The notes under the pieces: generated by a model
Told to the model about the DNA's origin: nothing
What the model saw: the letters and a program-made list of their open reading frames with translations, nothing else
Databases searched by the model: none
NCBI GenBank assembly: GCA_035649495.1
Contig: DASRJL010000051.1
Location: forward strand, 1 to 6,208
Source: SG8-41 sp035649495
GTDB lineage: Bacteria; Pseudomonadota; Gammaproteobacteria; Burkholderiales; SG8-41
Length of the DNA stretch: 6,208 nt
Direction: 5' to 3'
Part shown: positions 1 to 5,544 of the stretch, piece by piece
Layout: every line of letters starts with the position of its first letter
How positions within the stretch are numbered: the first letter of the stretch is position 1
Position numbers and translations under genes: made by a program

Positions 1-1
1 C

Positions 2-220
<219 letters not shown>

Positions 221-236
221 AACCGCCGGGGGACCC

Positions 237-647
237 ATGCGTAGCGTGTCGTGGTTGCCGATAGCGCTTGCCGGACTGATGGTTGCGGTGCCGGTGCGCG
301 CCCAGAGCTCGCCGGACCTCCTCAGTCCTTTCGATGCCCGGCTGATCGAGTCGTTGATTTCGCCCCGCGCCATGCTGGGCGAAGTAGTCACGGAGCGCGA
401 TCTCGATCTCCTGCTGGCGCACGTCAAGGCGACGCTCCTCGCCGCCGCGGCCGGAACCGAGCCGCCCCCGTCCGACGAGTTGAACCGGCGCGCCGAGGAG
501 ATCGGCAAGGCGTTGAGGACTCGCGGCACGCTGGCGGCCCTCGTGCTGCTCGACGCCCTCGAAGCGAGCGCGCGGCAGCGGCTGCGCGATCTGCAAAAGC
601 AGCACCGTTCACTGCCTCCGCCCTCCGCCACGCCCGGGTCGATCTAG
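237..647 (+). CDS. Small secreted/periplasmic protein of unknown function
   Basis: I do not recognise this 136-residue protein. Residues 1-22 look like a Sec signal peptide: Met-Arg start, hydrophobic core LPIALAGLMVAVPV, and a VRA|Q cleavage site after Ala22. The mature part of about 114 residues has no cysteine. It looks largely helical, rich in Leu, Ala, Arg and Glu, with a Pro-rich break near 76-78 (EPPPSD) and a Pro/Ser-rich end. The ATG at 237 is preceded by GGGGGA at about 228-233, a usable ribosome binding site. Codons are strongly GC-ending like the neighbours, which supports a real gene. The 16-bp spacing to thiC suggests shared transcription, but nothing in the protein points to thiamine metabolism. 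Export is the only functional inference I would make; it acts outside the cytoplasm if the signal is genuine. Confidence 0.7.
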   Translation: MRSVSWLPIALAGLMVAVPVRAQSSPDLLSPFDARLIESLISPRAMLGEVVTERDLDLLLAHVKATLLAAAAGTEPPPSDELNRRAEEIGKALRTRGTLAALVLLDALEASARQRLRDLQKQHRSLPPPSATPGSI

Positions 648-684
648 TCCCATCACCCGTCACGCTGTTCAAACCATGGTCGCG

Positions 685-690
685 TAGAAT
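685..690 (+). promoter_or_regulatory. Candidate -10 element (TAGAAT) for uppP
   Basis: TAGAAT matches the sigma-70 -10 consensus at five of six positions and ends 9 bases before the uppP ATG. Transcription would therefore start at about 696-699, giving a leaderless or nearly leaderless mRNA. No good Shine-Dalgarno sequence is visible upstream of the ATG, which is consistent with that. The -35 region is poor (no TTGACA-like hexamer 16-18 bp upstream), so this is a tentative call. Confidence 0.35.
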
Positions 691-699
691 AGCGCGCGC

Positions 700-1494
700 A
701 TGGACTACGTGCTGTATCTGAAGGCGGTCGCACTCGGCATCGTCGAGGGCCTCACCGAATTCCTGCCGATCTCGAGCACCGGACACCTGATACTCGCGGG
801 CGACCTGCTCGATTTCAATCATCCGGCCCGCGATGTCTTCTATATCGCGATCCAGACCGGCGCCATGTTCGCCGTGGTGTGGGAATACCGTGCGCGCTTC
901 TTTCGTGTCGACTGGCAGCTATGGCGCAACCTGGCCATTGCCTTCATGCCGGCGGCGGTGATCGGGCTCCTCGTCGGGAAGCTGATCAAGGCCTACCTGT
1001 TCAAGCCGGTGCCGGTGGCGCTCGCTTTCATCGTCGGCGGCGTGATCATCCTGTGGGTCGACCGGGGGAAGCGGGACGCCAGGGTGGAAAGCACGCAGGC
1101 CATGACCGCGCTCGACGCGCTGAAAGTCGGCTTCGCCCAGTGCTTTGCCCTGATTCCCGGTACCTCGCGCTCGGGCGCGACGATCATCGGCGGCATGCTG
1201 TTCGGGCTGTCACGCCGCGCGGCGACCGAGTTTTCCTTCTTCCTCGCCGTACCGACGTTGATCGCGGCGGGAGCCTACGACTCCTGGAAAAACCGCAGCC
1301 TCTTTTCCGGCGCGGATACCGGCATGTGGGTGATCGGCCTGGTGGTGTCGTTCGTTTCCGCGTTCTTCGTCATCCGCTGGCTGATCCGCTATGTCGCGAC
1401 GCACGACTTCCGCTGGTTCGCCTGGTACCGCATCGCGTTCGGGGTCGTGGTGCTGTTGACCGCGTACTTCGGCTGGGTGAGCTGGTCGCTATGA
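700..1494 (+). CDS. uppP: Undecaprenyl-diphosphatase UppP (BacA family)
   Basis: This integral membrane phosphatase converts undecaprenyl diphosphate to the monophosphate, recycling the lipid carrier for peptidoglycan and other envelope polymers; overproduction in related bacteria gives bacitracin resistance. The 264-residue product is near the usual length of about 270. The first signature is EGLTEFLPISSTGH at residues 16-29 (Glu16, Glu20, Ser26, His29). The second is PGTSRSGATI around Arg157, corresponding to the catalytic arginine of the family. Several hydrophobic membrane segments are obvious, for example LAIAFMPAAVIGLLVG, ALAFIVGGVIILWV and WVIGLVVSFVSAFFVI. The ATG at 700 fits the family N-terminus, where about 12 residues precede the first signature. 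No strong ribosome binding site is seen. Its TGA (1492-1494) lies directly against the stop of the convergent rhodanese gene. I see no terminator in the preceding 52-bp gap. Confidence 0.97.
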   Translation: MDYVLYLKAVALGIVEGLTEFLPISSTGHLILAGDLLDFNHPARDVFYIAIQTGAMFAVVWEYRARFFRVDWQLWRNLAIAFMPAAVIGLLVGKLIKAYLFKPVPVALAFIVGGVIILWVDRGKRDARVESTQAMTALDALKVGFAQCFALIPGTSRSGATIIGGMLFGLSRRAATEFSFFLAVPTLIAAGAYDSWKNRSLFSGADTGMWVIGLVVSFVSAFFVIRWLIRYVATHDFRWFAWYRIAFGVVVLLTAYFGWVSWSL

Positions 1495-1938
1495 TTGCAT
1501 CCAGGGCAATCCTGCGGCGCGCCACCCGCCCACGGTGTTGCGGTGGCCTTCCTCGTTGCGGTCGCCTTCAAAGCCTTCGAGCACGTTGTAGGCGTCGGCG
1601 TAGCCCGCCCTGGTGGCGGCGAGCGCCGCGTTGTGCGACCGGCCGCCGCTGCGGCAGATGAACAGGACGGGAGACTGCTTTTCCACCTGGCGCTCGAGGT
1701 CGGCGACGAACGCCGGATTCGGCCGCCCGCCCGGATAGGTCTGCCACTCGACCTCGACGGCGTCGGGGATGCGCCCGACGTAATCCCATTCGGCGCGGGT
1801 GCGCACGTCCACGAGCCTTGCACCCTGCTTCCCACGCCAGATCTCGTACGCTTCGCGCGGCGTGAGAGCGCCGCTGTAAGGCAAACCCATTTCCTGCGCG
1901 CGCTTGCGCGCGACTGCCAGTATCTGGTCGATCTCCAT
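1489..1938 (-). CDS. Single-domain rhodanese-like sulfurtransferase
   Basis: A 149-residue cytoplasmic protein with one rhodanese domain and no signal peptide. The N-terminal helix (about residues 1-20) is followed by LTPREAYEIW and the rhodanese strand LVDVRTRAEWDYVGRIPDAV (residues 42-61), which contains the conserved DVR and GRIP elements. The active-site loop is CRSGGRS at 95-101, with Cys95 as the predicted persulfide-carrying residue. The C-terminus holds AGYADAYNVLEGFEGD and GWRAAGLPW, typical closing elements of the fold. The six-residue active-site loop fits sulfurtransferases rather than Cdc25-type phosphatases, which have a longer loop. The physiological acceptor cannot be read from sequence. 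The ATG (1938-1936) has GAGGGA about 8 bases upstream on the minus strand. The gene is divergent from glnA and convergent with uppP, whose coding end it overlaps by 6 bp. Confidence 0.92.
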   Translation of the reverse strand: MEIDQILAVARKRAQEMGLPYSGALTPREAYEIWRGKQGARLVDVRTRAEWDYVGRIPDAVEVEWQTYPGGRPNPAFVADLERQVEKQSPVLFICRSGGRSHNAALAATRAGYADAYNVLEGFEGDRNEEGHRNTVGGWRAAGLPWMQS

Positions 1939-1976
1939 GCGCGGGTCCCTCAGCTCAGACTCGGTTCGGATTCAGA

Positions 1977-1982
1977 ATTCTA
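1977..1982 (-). promoter_or_regulatory. Candidate -10 element of the rhodanese gene
   Basis: On the minus strand TAGAAT lies about 38 bases upstream of the rhodanese ATG, leaving room for a leader of about 32 nt that contains the GAGGGA ribosome binding site. The -35 match is weak. A small palindrome, TTTCC-GCG-GGAAA at 1987-1999, sits in the spacer/-35 area and could be an operator, but there is no independent support. This is the only plausible sigma-70 element I see on this side of the divergent region. Confidence 0.3.
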
Positions 1983-2006
1983 CTCATTTCCGCGGGAAAA
2001 CCTCGC

Positions 2007-2023
2007 TGCATCAAAAACGTGCG
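2007..2023. promoter_or_regulatory. NtrC binding site, upstream (weaker) copy
   Basis: The 17-mer TGCATCAAAAACGTGCG matches the NtrC consensus TGCACY-N5-RGTGCA at 9 of 12 specified positions. Its centre (2015) is 31 bp from the centre of the stronger box at 2046, three helical turns, so dimers at both would lie on the same face of DNA. The enteric glnA enhancer has the same architecture, with two sites about 32 bp apart. It lies about 126 bp upstream of the inferred glnA start. Confidence 0.6.
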
Positions 2024-2037
2024 CCAACGGCAAAGTC

Positions 2038-2054
2038 AGCACTAAAATAGTGCA
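2038..2054. promoter_or_regulatory. NtrC binding site, strong copy of the glnA enhancer
   Basis: The core GCACTA-AAA-TAGTGC is a perfect inverted repeat with a 3-bp centre. The 17-mer matches NtrC consensus TGCACY-N5-RGTGCA at all specified positions except the first T, which is A here. Its centre is about 95 bp upstream of the inferred sigma-54 start, a normal distance for NtrC-P oligomers contacting RNA polymerase by looping. The presence of ntrB and ntrC a few kilobases downstream supports the assignment. Confidence 0.85.
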
Positions 2055-2113
2055 TGAGGGTCGGGTTTTGCGGGTAAATCCCTTGTGGCACAATGCTTTT
2101 CGGGGAAGCAAGC

Positions 2114-2130
2114 TTGGCATAATTCCTGCT
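2114..2130 (+). promoter_or_regulatory. Sigma-54 (-24/-12) promoter of glnA
   Basis: TTGGCATAATTCCTGCT has the invariant GG (2116-2117) and GC (2128-2129) separated by exactly 10 bases, as sigma-54 holoenzyme requires. It closely resembles the -24/-12 element of the enteric glnAp2 promoter. Transcription is expected near 2141, giving a leader of about 45 nt before the glnA ATG. With the two NtrC boxes upstream, this predicts glnA induction under nitrogen limitation. No convincing sigma-70 promoter accompanies it; a CATAAT-like hexamer overlaps at 2118-2123 but lacks a -35 partner. Confidence 0.88.
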
Positions 2131-2185
2131 CCACAAGTAGTCCCGATTTCATCTTTTTACCGCATCGATTAACCAGGGAGAGCTC

Positions 2186-3598
2186 ATGGCCACTGCCGCC
2201 GACGTATTGAAAACGATCAAAGACAACGAGGTGAAGTTCGTGGACCTGCGCTTCACCGATACCCGAGGCAAGGAGCAGCACGTGTCGGTACCGGTATCGT
2301 CCTTCGGCGACAGCAAATTCACGGATGGCCACTACTTCGACGGATCGTCGATCGCCGGCTGGAAAGGCATAGAGGCTTCCGACATGGTGCTCATGCCCGA
2401 TCCCGATTCCGCCCGCATGGACCCCTTCACGGACGAGCCGACGCTGCTCATCCAGTGCGACGTGATCGAGCCGTCCGACGGCAAGGGCTACGACCGCGAT
2501 CCGCGCTCCATTGCGAAGCGCGGCGAAGCCTATCTCAAGTCCACCGGCATCGCCGACACCGCCTTCTTCGGCCCGGAGCCGGAATTCTTCATCTTCGACT
2601 CGGTCACGTGGAAGATCGAGATGGGCCAGGCGTTCTACAAGATCAAGTCGGAAGAGGCGCCGTGGTCCTCGGGCGACGAGTTCGAGGGCGGAAACATGGG
2701 GCACCGCCCGCCGATCAAGGGCGGCTACTTCCCGGTACCTCCGGTCGATTCGCTCCAGGACATACGTTCGGCCATGGTGCTCGCGCTGCAGGAGATGGGC
2801 GTGGTGTGCGAAGTGCATCACCACGAAGTGGCGGCGGCCGGCCAGAACGAGATCGGCACCATGTTCGCGCCGCTGGTGAAGCGCGCCGACTGGCTGATGA
2901 TCCTCAAGTACGCCGTGCACAACGTCGCGCACTCCTACGGCAAGACCGCCACTTTCATGCCGAAGCCGGTGGTGGGCGACAACGGCTCCGGGATGCACGT
3001 GCACCAGTCGCTCGCGAAAGGCGGCCAGAATCTTTTCTCCGGCAACGGCTACGCGGGGCTCTCCGAACTGGCGTTGAACTACATCGGCGGCATCCTGAAG
3101 CACGCCAAGGCGTTGAACGCCATTACCAATCCCGGGACCAACTCCTACAAGCGCCTGGTGCCGGGATTCGAGGCGCCGATCAACCTGGCGTACTCTTCGC
3201 GCAACCGCTCGGCCGCGGTGCGGGTGCCGCTCGTTTCCAATCCCAAGGCACGACGCATCGAGGTGCGCTTCCCGGATCCGACGACCAACCCGTATCTCGC
3301 GTTTACCGCGATGATGATGGCGGGGCTGGACGGCATACAGAACAAGATCAAGCCGGGCGATCCGGTCGACAAGAACCTGTACGACCTGCCGCCCGAAATC
3401 GCCGCCAAGGTGCCCAAGGTATGCCATTCCCTGGAGCAGGCGCTGGAAGAGCTCAACAAGGACCGCGAGTTCCTGACCCGTGGCGGCGTGTTCTCCAACG
3501 ACATGCTGGATGCCTACGTCGCCCTCAAGGAGGAGGAGCTGACGGCTTTCCGCATGACGACGCACCCGATCGAGTTTCAGATGTACTACAGCCTCTAG
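2186..3598 (+). CDS. glnA: Glutamine synthetase type I (GSI-beta)
   Basis: This dodecameric cytoplasmic enzyme makes glutamine from glutamate, ammonia and ATP. The 470-residue length is standard for the family. In order one sees the N-terminal beta-grasp with DGSSIAGWKGIEASDM, then FFGPEPEFFIFD with metal-ligand glutamates Glu131 and Glu133. These are followed by NEIGTMF, the ATP/metal signature GDNGSGMHVHQSL, NPGTNSYKRLVPGFEAP, NRSAAVRVP and RIEVRFPDPTTNPYLAF. The loop KNLYDLPPE carries Tyr399 (398 after Met removal), the residue adenylylated by GlnE in GSI-beta enzymes. This predicts post-translational control, with glnE and glnB expected elsewhere. The ATG at 2186 has AGGGAG at 2175-2180 with 5-base spacing. 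Transcription is predicted from the sigma-54 promoter at 2114-2130 and ends at the terminator at 3647-3673. No irregularity is seen in the reading frame. Confidence 0.99.
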   Translation: MATAADVLKTIKDNEVKFVDLRFTDTRGKEQHVSVPVSSFGDSKFTDGHYFDGSSIAGWKGIEASDMVLMPDPDSARMDPFTDEPTLLIQCDVIEPSDGKGYDRDPRSIAKRGEAYLKSTGIADTAFFGPEPEFFIFDSVTWKIEMGQAFYKIKSEEAPWSSGDEFEGGNMGHRPPIKGGYFPVPPVDSLQDIRSAMVLALQEMGVVCEVHHHEVAAAGQNEIGTMFAPLVKRADWLMILKYAVHNVAHSYGKTATFMPKPVVGDNGSGMHVHQSLAKGGQNLFSGNGYAGLSELALNYIGGILKHAKALNAITNPGTNSYKRLVPGFEAPINLAYSSRNRSAAVRVPLVSNPKARRIEVRFPDPTTNPYLAFTAMMMAGLDGIQNKIKPGDPVDKNLYDLPPEIAAKVPKVCHSLEQALEELNKDREFLTRGGVFSNDMLDAYVALKEEELTAFRMTTHPIEFQMYYSL

Positions 3599-3646
3599 AA
3601 GATCAGATTCGAATATTTGCTGTCGAAGTACCGGGAACTGGATTCG

Positions 3647-3673
3647 AAAGGGCGGGATATCCCGCCCTTTTTT
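3647..3673 (+). terminator. Intrinsic terminator after glnA
   Basis: A GC-rich stem GGGCGGG/CCCGCCC closes on an ATAT tetraloop. It is extended by AAA/TTT pairs into a perfect 24-base palindrome (3647-3670) and followed by six T residues (3668-3673). It begins 48 bp after the glnA stop. This should end most glnA transcripts, leaving the downstream gene, ntrB and ntrC to read-through or to a separate promoter. Confidence 0.92.
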
Positions 3674-3688
3674 GTTTGGTTTTATTGA

Positions 3689-3721
3689 GGAATTTGTGGG
3701 GTTCGAAGCACCACAAATTCC
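3689..3721. repeat. 11-bp perfect inverted repeat with T-loop-like cap
   Basis: The arms GGAATTTGTGG (3689-3699) and CCACAAATTCC (3711-3721) are perfectly complementary. Inside them a G/A mismatch is followed by a G-C pair (3701/3709) closing the seven-base loop TTCGAAG. As RNA this fits the tRNA T-loop pattern G-UUCRANN-C. It is not followed by a T-run on either strand, so it is not an ordinary terminator. It could be a protein-binding palindrome in DNA or a structured RNA element in read-through transcripts. TTCGAA also occurs at 3608-3613 and 3643-3648. Confidence 0.75.
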
Positions 3722-3725
3722 CCCG

Positions 3726-3742
3726 CGCACCAGCGCGGTGCA
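3726..3742. promoter_or_regulatory. NtrC-type binding site upstream of the DUF4124-ntrB-ntrC genes
   Basis: The core GCACC-AGCGC-GGTGC matches NtrC consensus TGCACY-N5-RGTGCA at every specified position except the first T. It lies 107 bp before the DUF4124 gene. No correctly spaced -24/-12 element follows, so activation through sigma-54 is not supported. A sigma-70-like GATAAT (3745-3750) directly abuts it, and TTGACA lies 18 bp downstream (3760-3765). Repression by NtrC of a weak regulator-gene promoter, as known for the enteric glnL promoter, is the likelier role. Confidence 0.65.
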
Positions 3743-3744
3743 TT

Positions 3745-3765
3745 GATAATTTCGATTTATTGACA
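3745..3765 (+). promoter_or_regulatory. Possible sigma-70 promoter elements before the DUF4124 gene
   Basis: Two isolated good hexamers occur in this AT-rich stretch: GATAAT (3745-3750), with no -35 partner, and a perfect TTGACA (3760-3765), with no convincing -10 at 16-18 bp. One of them may belong to the promoter that supplies ntrB and ntrC independently of glnA read-through. The sequence does not decide which, and neither pair is complete. Confidence 0.25.
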
Positions 3766-3848
3766 TAGACTTAGATGCACATCTTGCGAGACCGTGGTCA
3801 ACCGTCGGGCGCCGATGTGCGTTGTTGGGACAAGGACTGGCATCGACC

Positions 3849-4325
3849 ATGCGATTTATCCTGATCGGGTTCCTCCTTGCGCTCGCCGCGCCCGCGCTGC
3901 GAGCGGACATCTACGAATGCGTGGATTCCAGCGGCAACAAGCTCTTTACCAACAACAAGGCCCAAGCCAAAGGCTGCAAGCTGCTCAGCGTCTCTGTCCC
4001 CAACACGGTGCCCGCGCCCAAGGCGCCGGCCGCCAAGGGCGGCGCGGCTGCAACGCCTACGCCCCCCGCGTTTCCCAAGGTCGACACGGATACCCAGCGC
4101 CAGCGCGACACCGACCGCCGCCGGATACTGGAGCAGGAGCTCTCCAGCGAAGAGCGGCTGCTCGACCAGGCGCGGAAGGAACTGGCGAGCCAGGATGCCG
4201 TGCGCCTGGGCAGCGAGCGCAACTATCAGAAGGTGATCGAGCGCCTCGAGCCGTACAAGAAGAAGGTCAAGCTGCACGAGGACAACATCGCAAGCTTGAG
4301 GCGCGAGCTGGCGGCGGCGAAGTAG
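3849..4325 (+). CDS. Secreted DUF4124-type protein with C-terminal coiled coil
   Basis: A 158-residue exported protein. Residues 1-19 form a clear Sec signal peptide (core ILIGFLLALAAP, cleavage ALRA|D). The mature N-terminus DIYECVDSSGNKLFTN resembles DUF4124, a small domain common in exported proteobacterial proteins. Cys24 and Cys43 are the only cysteines and could pair in the periplasm. A Pro/Ala-rich linker (about 50-76) leads to a highly charged helix (about 79-158, RRRILEQELSSEERLLDQ onward), likely a coiled coil. I chose ATG 3849 because it starts the signal peptide; AAGGA at 3832-3836 is a rather distant ribosome binding site (12 bases). A TTG at 3822 would add nine residues before the signal and is less likely. 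The function is unknown. Its position between glnA and ntrB suggests shared transcription with ntrB, not a proven role in nitrogen control. Confidence 0.88.
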   Translation: MRFILIGFLLALAAPALRADIYECVDSSGNKLFTNNKAQAKGCKLLSVSVPNTVPAPKAPAAKGGAAATPTPPAFPKVDTDTQRQRDTDRRRILEQELSSEERLLDQARKELASQDAVRLGSERNYQKVIERLEPYKKKVKLHEDNIASLRRELAAAK

Positions 4326-4347
4326 CCTCGCGAAACTGTAATACGCC

Positions 4348-4374
4348 GGCCGGGCCGGTCTTGGCCCGGTTCTT
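4348..4374 (+). terminator. Terminator-like hairpin (possible attenuator) before ntrB
   Basis: CCGGGCC (4350-4356) and GGCCCGG (4363-4369) form a 7-bp GC stem with a six-base loop. Two further G-U pairs are possible, and a short TTCTT tail follows. The interrupted T-tract makes it a weak terminator at best. It sits in the 76-bp gap between the DUF4124 gene and ntrB, so it may reduce read-through into the sensor kinase and response regulator. Confidence 0.45.
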
Positions 4375-4401
4375 GCTCGGTTGTAGGTCGGACTTTGCTC
4401 C

Positions 4402-5544
4402 ATGACCACCCGGGCGCTCTACGGTCTCGATCTGCTGGCGACGGCCGTAGTGCTCGTGGACGGGGAGCTTGCCGTTCACTACATGAATCCCGCCGCCGAG
4501 AACCTGTTTGAAGCGAGCAGCAAGAGCATGGCCGGTGTCGGCCTGGAAAAGCTGTTGCCCGACAGCGGCGTATTGAATACAGCCATCGCTCAGGCCCGCG
4601 CCAGCAACTCGAGCTACACGGAGCACGACCTGGAGCTGCGGGTGGGGAGCCATTCCCGCCTGCACGTCTCGTGCACCGTGACCCCGCTCGACCTGCCGGA
4701 CAGCGCGCTGCCCGATGACATGGTTCTGCTGGAGATCCGCCTGGTGGAGCAGCAGGTGAAGATCGCGCGCGAAGAGCGCATGCTGAACCTCTCCCAGGCG
4801 AGCCGCGAGCTGATCCGCAATCTCGCGCACGAGATCAAGAATCCGCTCGGCGGCATACGCGGCGCGGCGCAGCTGCTCGACCGGGAGCTCGAGCGTCCCG
4901 CGCTGCACGAGTACACGCAGGTCATCATGAAGGAGGCCGACCGCCTGCAGTCGCTGATGGACCGCATGCTGACGCCGCACCGCCTGCCCCGGGCCGCACC
5001 GCTCAATATCCACGAGGTCCTGGAGCGGGTACGCAGTCTCATCATCGCGGAGTTTCCGCGCGGCATCACGATCGACCGCGACTACGACGTCAGCCTTCCC
5101 GTCGTGGTGGGCGACATGGAGCAGCTGATCCAGGCGGTGCTGAACGTGGCGCGCAACGCGGCACAGGCGATCATGAGCAAGGACGCGAAGCCGCGCCGCG
5201 GCGAGCGTGGGCGGATCGCGCTGCGTACCCGGGTGGTGCGCCAGGTCACGCTGGCGCGTCGGCGCTACCGCCACGTCATCGCGGTCGACATCTGGGACAA
5301 CGGGCCCGGCATATCGGAGGAGTTGCGGGAGCGGGTGTTCCATCCCCTGGTATCCGGGCGCGAAGGCGGAAGCGGGCTGGGCCTGACGCTCGCGCAGACG
5401 TTCGTCACCCAGCACCACGGGCTCGTTTCCTTCGAAAGCGCGCCCGGCAACACGTGCTTCACGATCCTCATTCCCGCCACAGAGAGGGATGAGGGCGGAG
5501 GGCGGAGGGCGGAGGGAAAGAACGAGAACGGAAGACGCTCATGA
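4402..5544 (+). CDS. glnL: Nitrogen regulation sensor kinase/phosphatase NtrB
   Basis: NtrB (NRII) is the cytoplasmic histidine kinase that, under control of PII protein, phosphorylates or dephosphorylates NtrC according to nitrogen status. The 380-residue product has a PAS domain (about 5-110, VDGELAVHYMNPAAENLF) and a dimerisation/phosphoacceptor region with LAHEIKNPLGGIRGAAQLL, His143 being the phosphorylated residue. The ATPase domain follows: N box with Asn252 (NVARNAAQAI), G1 box DNGPGI from Asp299, and G2 box GREGGSGLGL from residue 319. There is no transmembrane segment, as expected. Conserved homology ends at FTILIPAT (to residue 360). The last 20 residues (ERDEGGGRRAEG onward) come from a G-rich heptad repeat and are unlike the short end of enteric NtrB. 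The ATG at 4402 has only a weak ribosome binding site. The stop overlaps the ATG of a small ORF. Confidence 0.97.
   Translation: MTTRALYGLDLLATAVVLVDGELAVHYMNPAAENLFEASSKSMAGVGLEKLLPDSGVLNTAIAQARASNSSYTEHDLELRVGSHSRLHVSCTVTPLDLPDSALPDDMVLLEIRLVEQQVKIAREERMLNLSQASRELIRNLAHEIKNPLGGIRGAAQLLDRELERPALHEYTQVIMKEADRLQSLMDRMLTPHRLPRAAPLNIHEVLERVRSLIIAEFPRGITIDRDYDVSLPVVVGDMEQLIQAVLNVARNAAQAIMSKDAKPRRGERGRIALRTRVVRQVTLARRRYRHVIAVDIWDNGPGISEELRERVFHPLVSGREGGSGLGLTLAQTFVTQHHGLVSFESAPGNTCFTILIPATERDEGGGRRAEGKNENGRRS
5484..5518 (+). repeat. Five G-rich heptads (GAGGGNN) forming the ntrB C-terminus
   Basis: Five tandem 7-mers run without interruption: GAGGGAT, three copies of GAGGGCG, then GAGGGAA. The five GGG tracts are separated by four bases each, meeting the G3N4 pattern for a quadruplex on the coding strand and hence in the mRNA. 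They encode part of the non-conserved ntrB tail. Seven is not a multiple of three, so a change in copy number would alter the frame of that tail. The array is near-complementary to the one at 5633-5667. Confidence 0.9.

Noticed and set aside
879..1661. Plus-strand frame overlapping uppP and the rhodanese gene
   Set aside because: Arg-rich translation in the wrong frame of uppP and antisense to the rhodanese gene; no domain.
2086..2100. TGGCACAATGC as a second sigma-54 promoter
   Set aside because: The GG and GC dinucleotides are separated by 6 bases, not the required 10, and no GC falls at the correct distance.
3689..3721. tRNA gene or tRNA-end attachment site suggested by the GTTCGAAGC loop
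   Set aside because: The stem is a continuous 11-bp hairpin with no acceptor, D or anticodon arms nearby, and no integrase gene is present.
3776..3787. TGCACATCTTGC as a sigma-54 element before the DUF4124 gene
   Set aside because: The CAC-to-TTGC spacing is two bases short, and GG is missing at the -24 position.
3777..3820. GCACATC ... GATGTGC inverted repeat
   Set aside because: The seven-base arms are 30 bases apart, easily a chance match, with no supporting motif.
3822..3848. TTG at 3822 as the DUF4124 protein start
   Set aside because: It adds nine residues before a signal peptide that starts ideally at the ATG at 3849.
2042..3910. 622-codon open frame on the minus strand across glnA
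   Set aside because: It lies antisense to a complete, fully recognisable glnA and runs through its terminator. The product is Arg/His/Val-rich with no recognisable motif, the usual shadow of a GC-rich gene.
4267..5418. 383-codon minus-strand frame opposite ntrB
   Set aside because: Antisense shadow of ntrB, whose kinase motifs are all present on the plus strand.
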